DNA from: an uncultured Muribaculaceae bacterium
GTDB lineage: Bacteria > Bacteroidota > Bacteroidia > Bacteroidales > Muribaculaceae
Direction of reading: 5' to 3'
Length of the DNA: 6,527 nt
Assembly (NCBI GenBank): GCA_910577585.1
Contig: CAJTNN010000055.1
Location: 1 to 6,527 of the forward strand
Below the pieces are notes generated by a model, which saw nothing but the letters and a program-made list of their open reading frames with translations, made no database searches and was not told the origin of the DNA. The position numbers and the translations under genes were made by a program. Below are positions 6,509 through 6,527 of this stretch, piece after piece. Numbering within the stretch: position 1 is the first letter of the stretch; each line of letters opens with the position of its first letter.

Positions 6509-6527
6509 CGGTTAAATAATTAAACAA

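Overview
The window looks like a chromosomal core-gene region of a Bacteroidales bacterium, plausibly a Muribaculaceae-like gut organism. The family-level placement is inference. Evidence for the order: the YebC protein starts in the Bacteroidetes style (MGRAFEFRKARKLKRW), the start codons lack Shine-Dalgarno sites at normal spacing and are often AT-rich upstream, two TAnnTTTG boxes (the Bacteroidetes -7 element) sit in the single divergent gap, and the phosphatidylserine decarboxylase is the short form. There are no mobile elements, CRISPR arrays, tRNAs or rRNAs.

Left part (1-4842, all minus strand). Reading in the direction of transcription, pheT (phenylalanyl-tRNA synthetase beta chain) comes first. 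A 57-base gap follows, then yebC (YebC/TACO1 family). Next is a 186-base spacer holding two strong inverted repeats. Last is a gene that runs off the left edge. It encodes an uncharacterised protein of at least 463 residues with a signal peptide, a conserved N-terminal region, an Ala/Pro-rich linker, one transmembrane helix, a coiled coil and a second folded region. It does not appear among closed ORFs because its stop codon lies outside the window.

Middle (4843-5128). A 286-base divergent intergenic region carries one predicted promoter per direction. Each predicted transcript has a foldable leader: a nested stem in the pheT leader and a 9-bp stem-loop at the very 5' end of the psd transcript.

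Right part (5129-6507, plus strand). psd and pssA form a translationally coupled pair (TAATG junction) that encodes the last two steps of phosphatidylethanolamine synthesis. PssA makes phosphatidylserine from CDP-diacylglycerol and serine, and Psd decarboxylates it. The pssA stop codon lies inside a 10-bp inverted repeat.

Four of the five genes are conserved housekeeping genes. I see no convincing evidence of a new multi-gene system. The parts least explained are the uncharacterised membrane protein at the left edge and the RNA structures in the intergenic regions.
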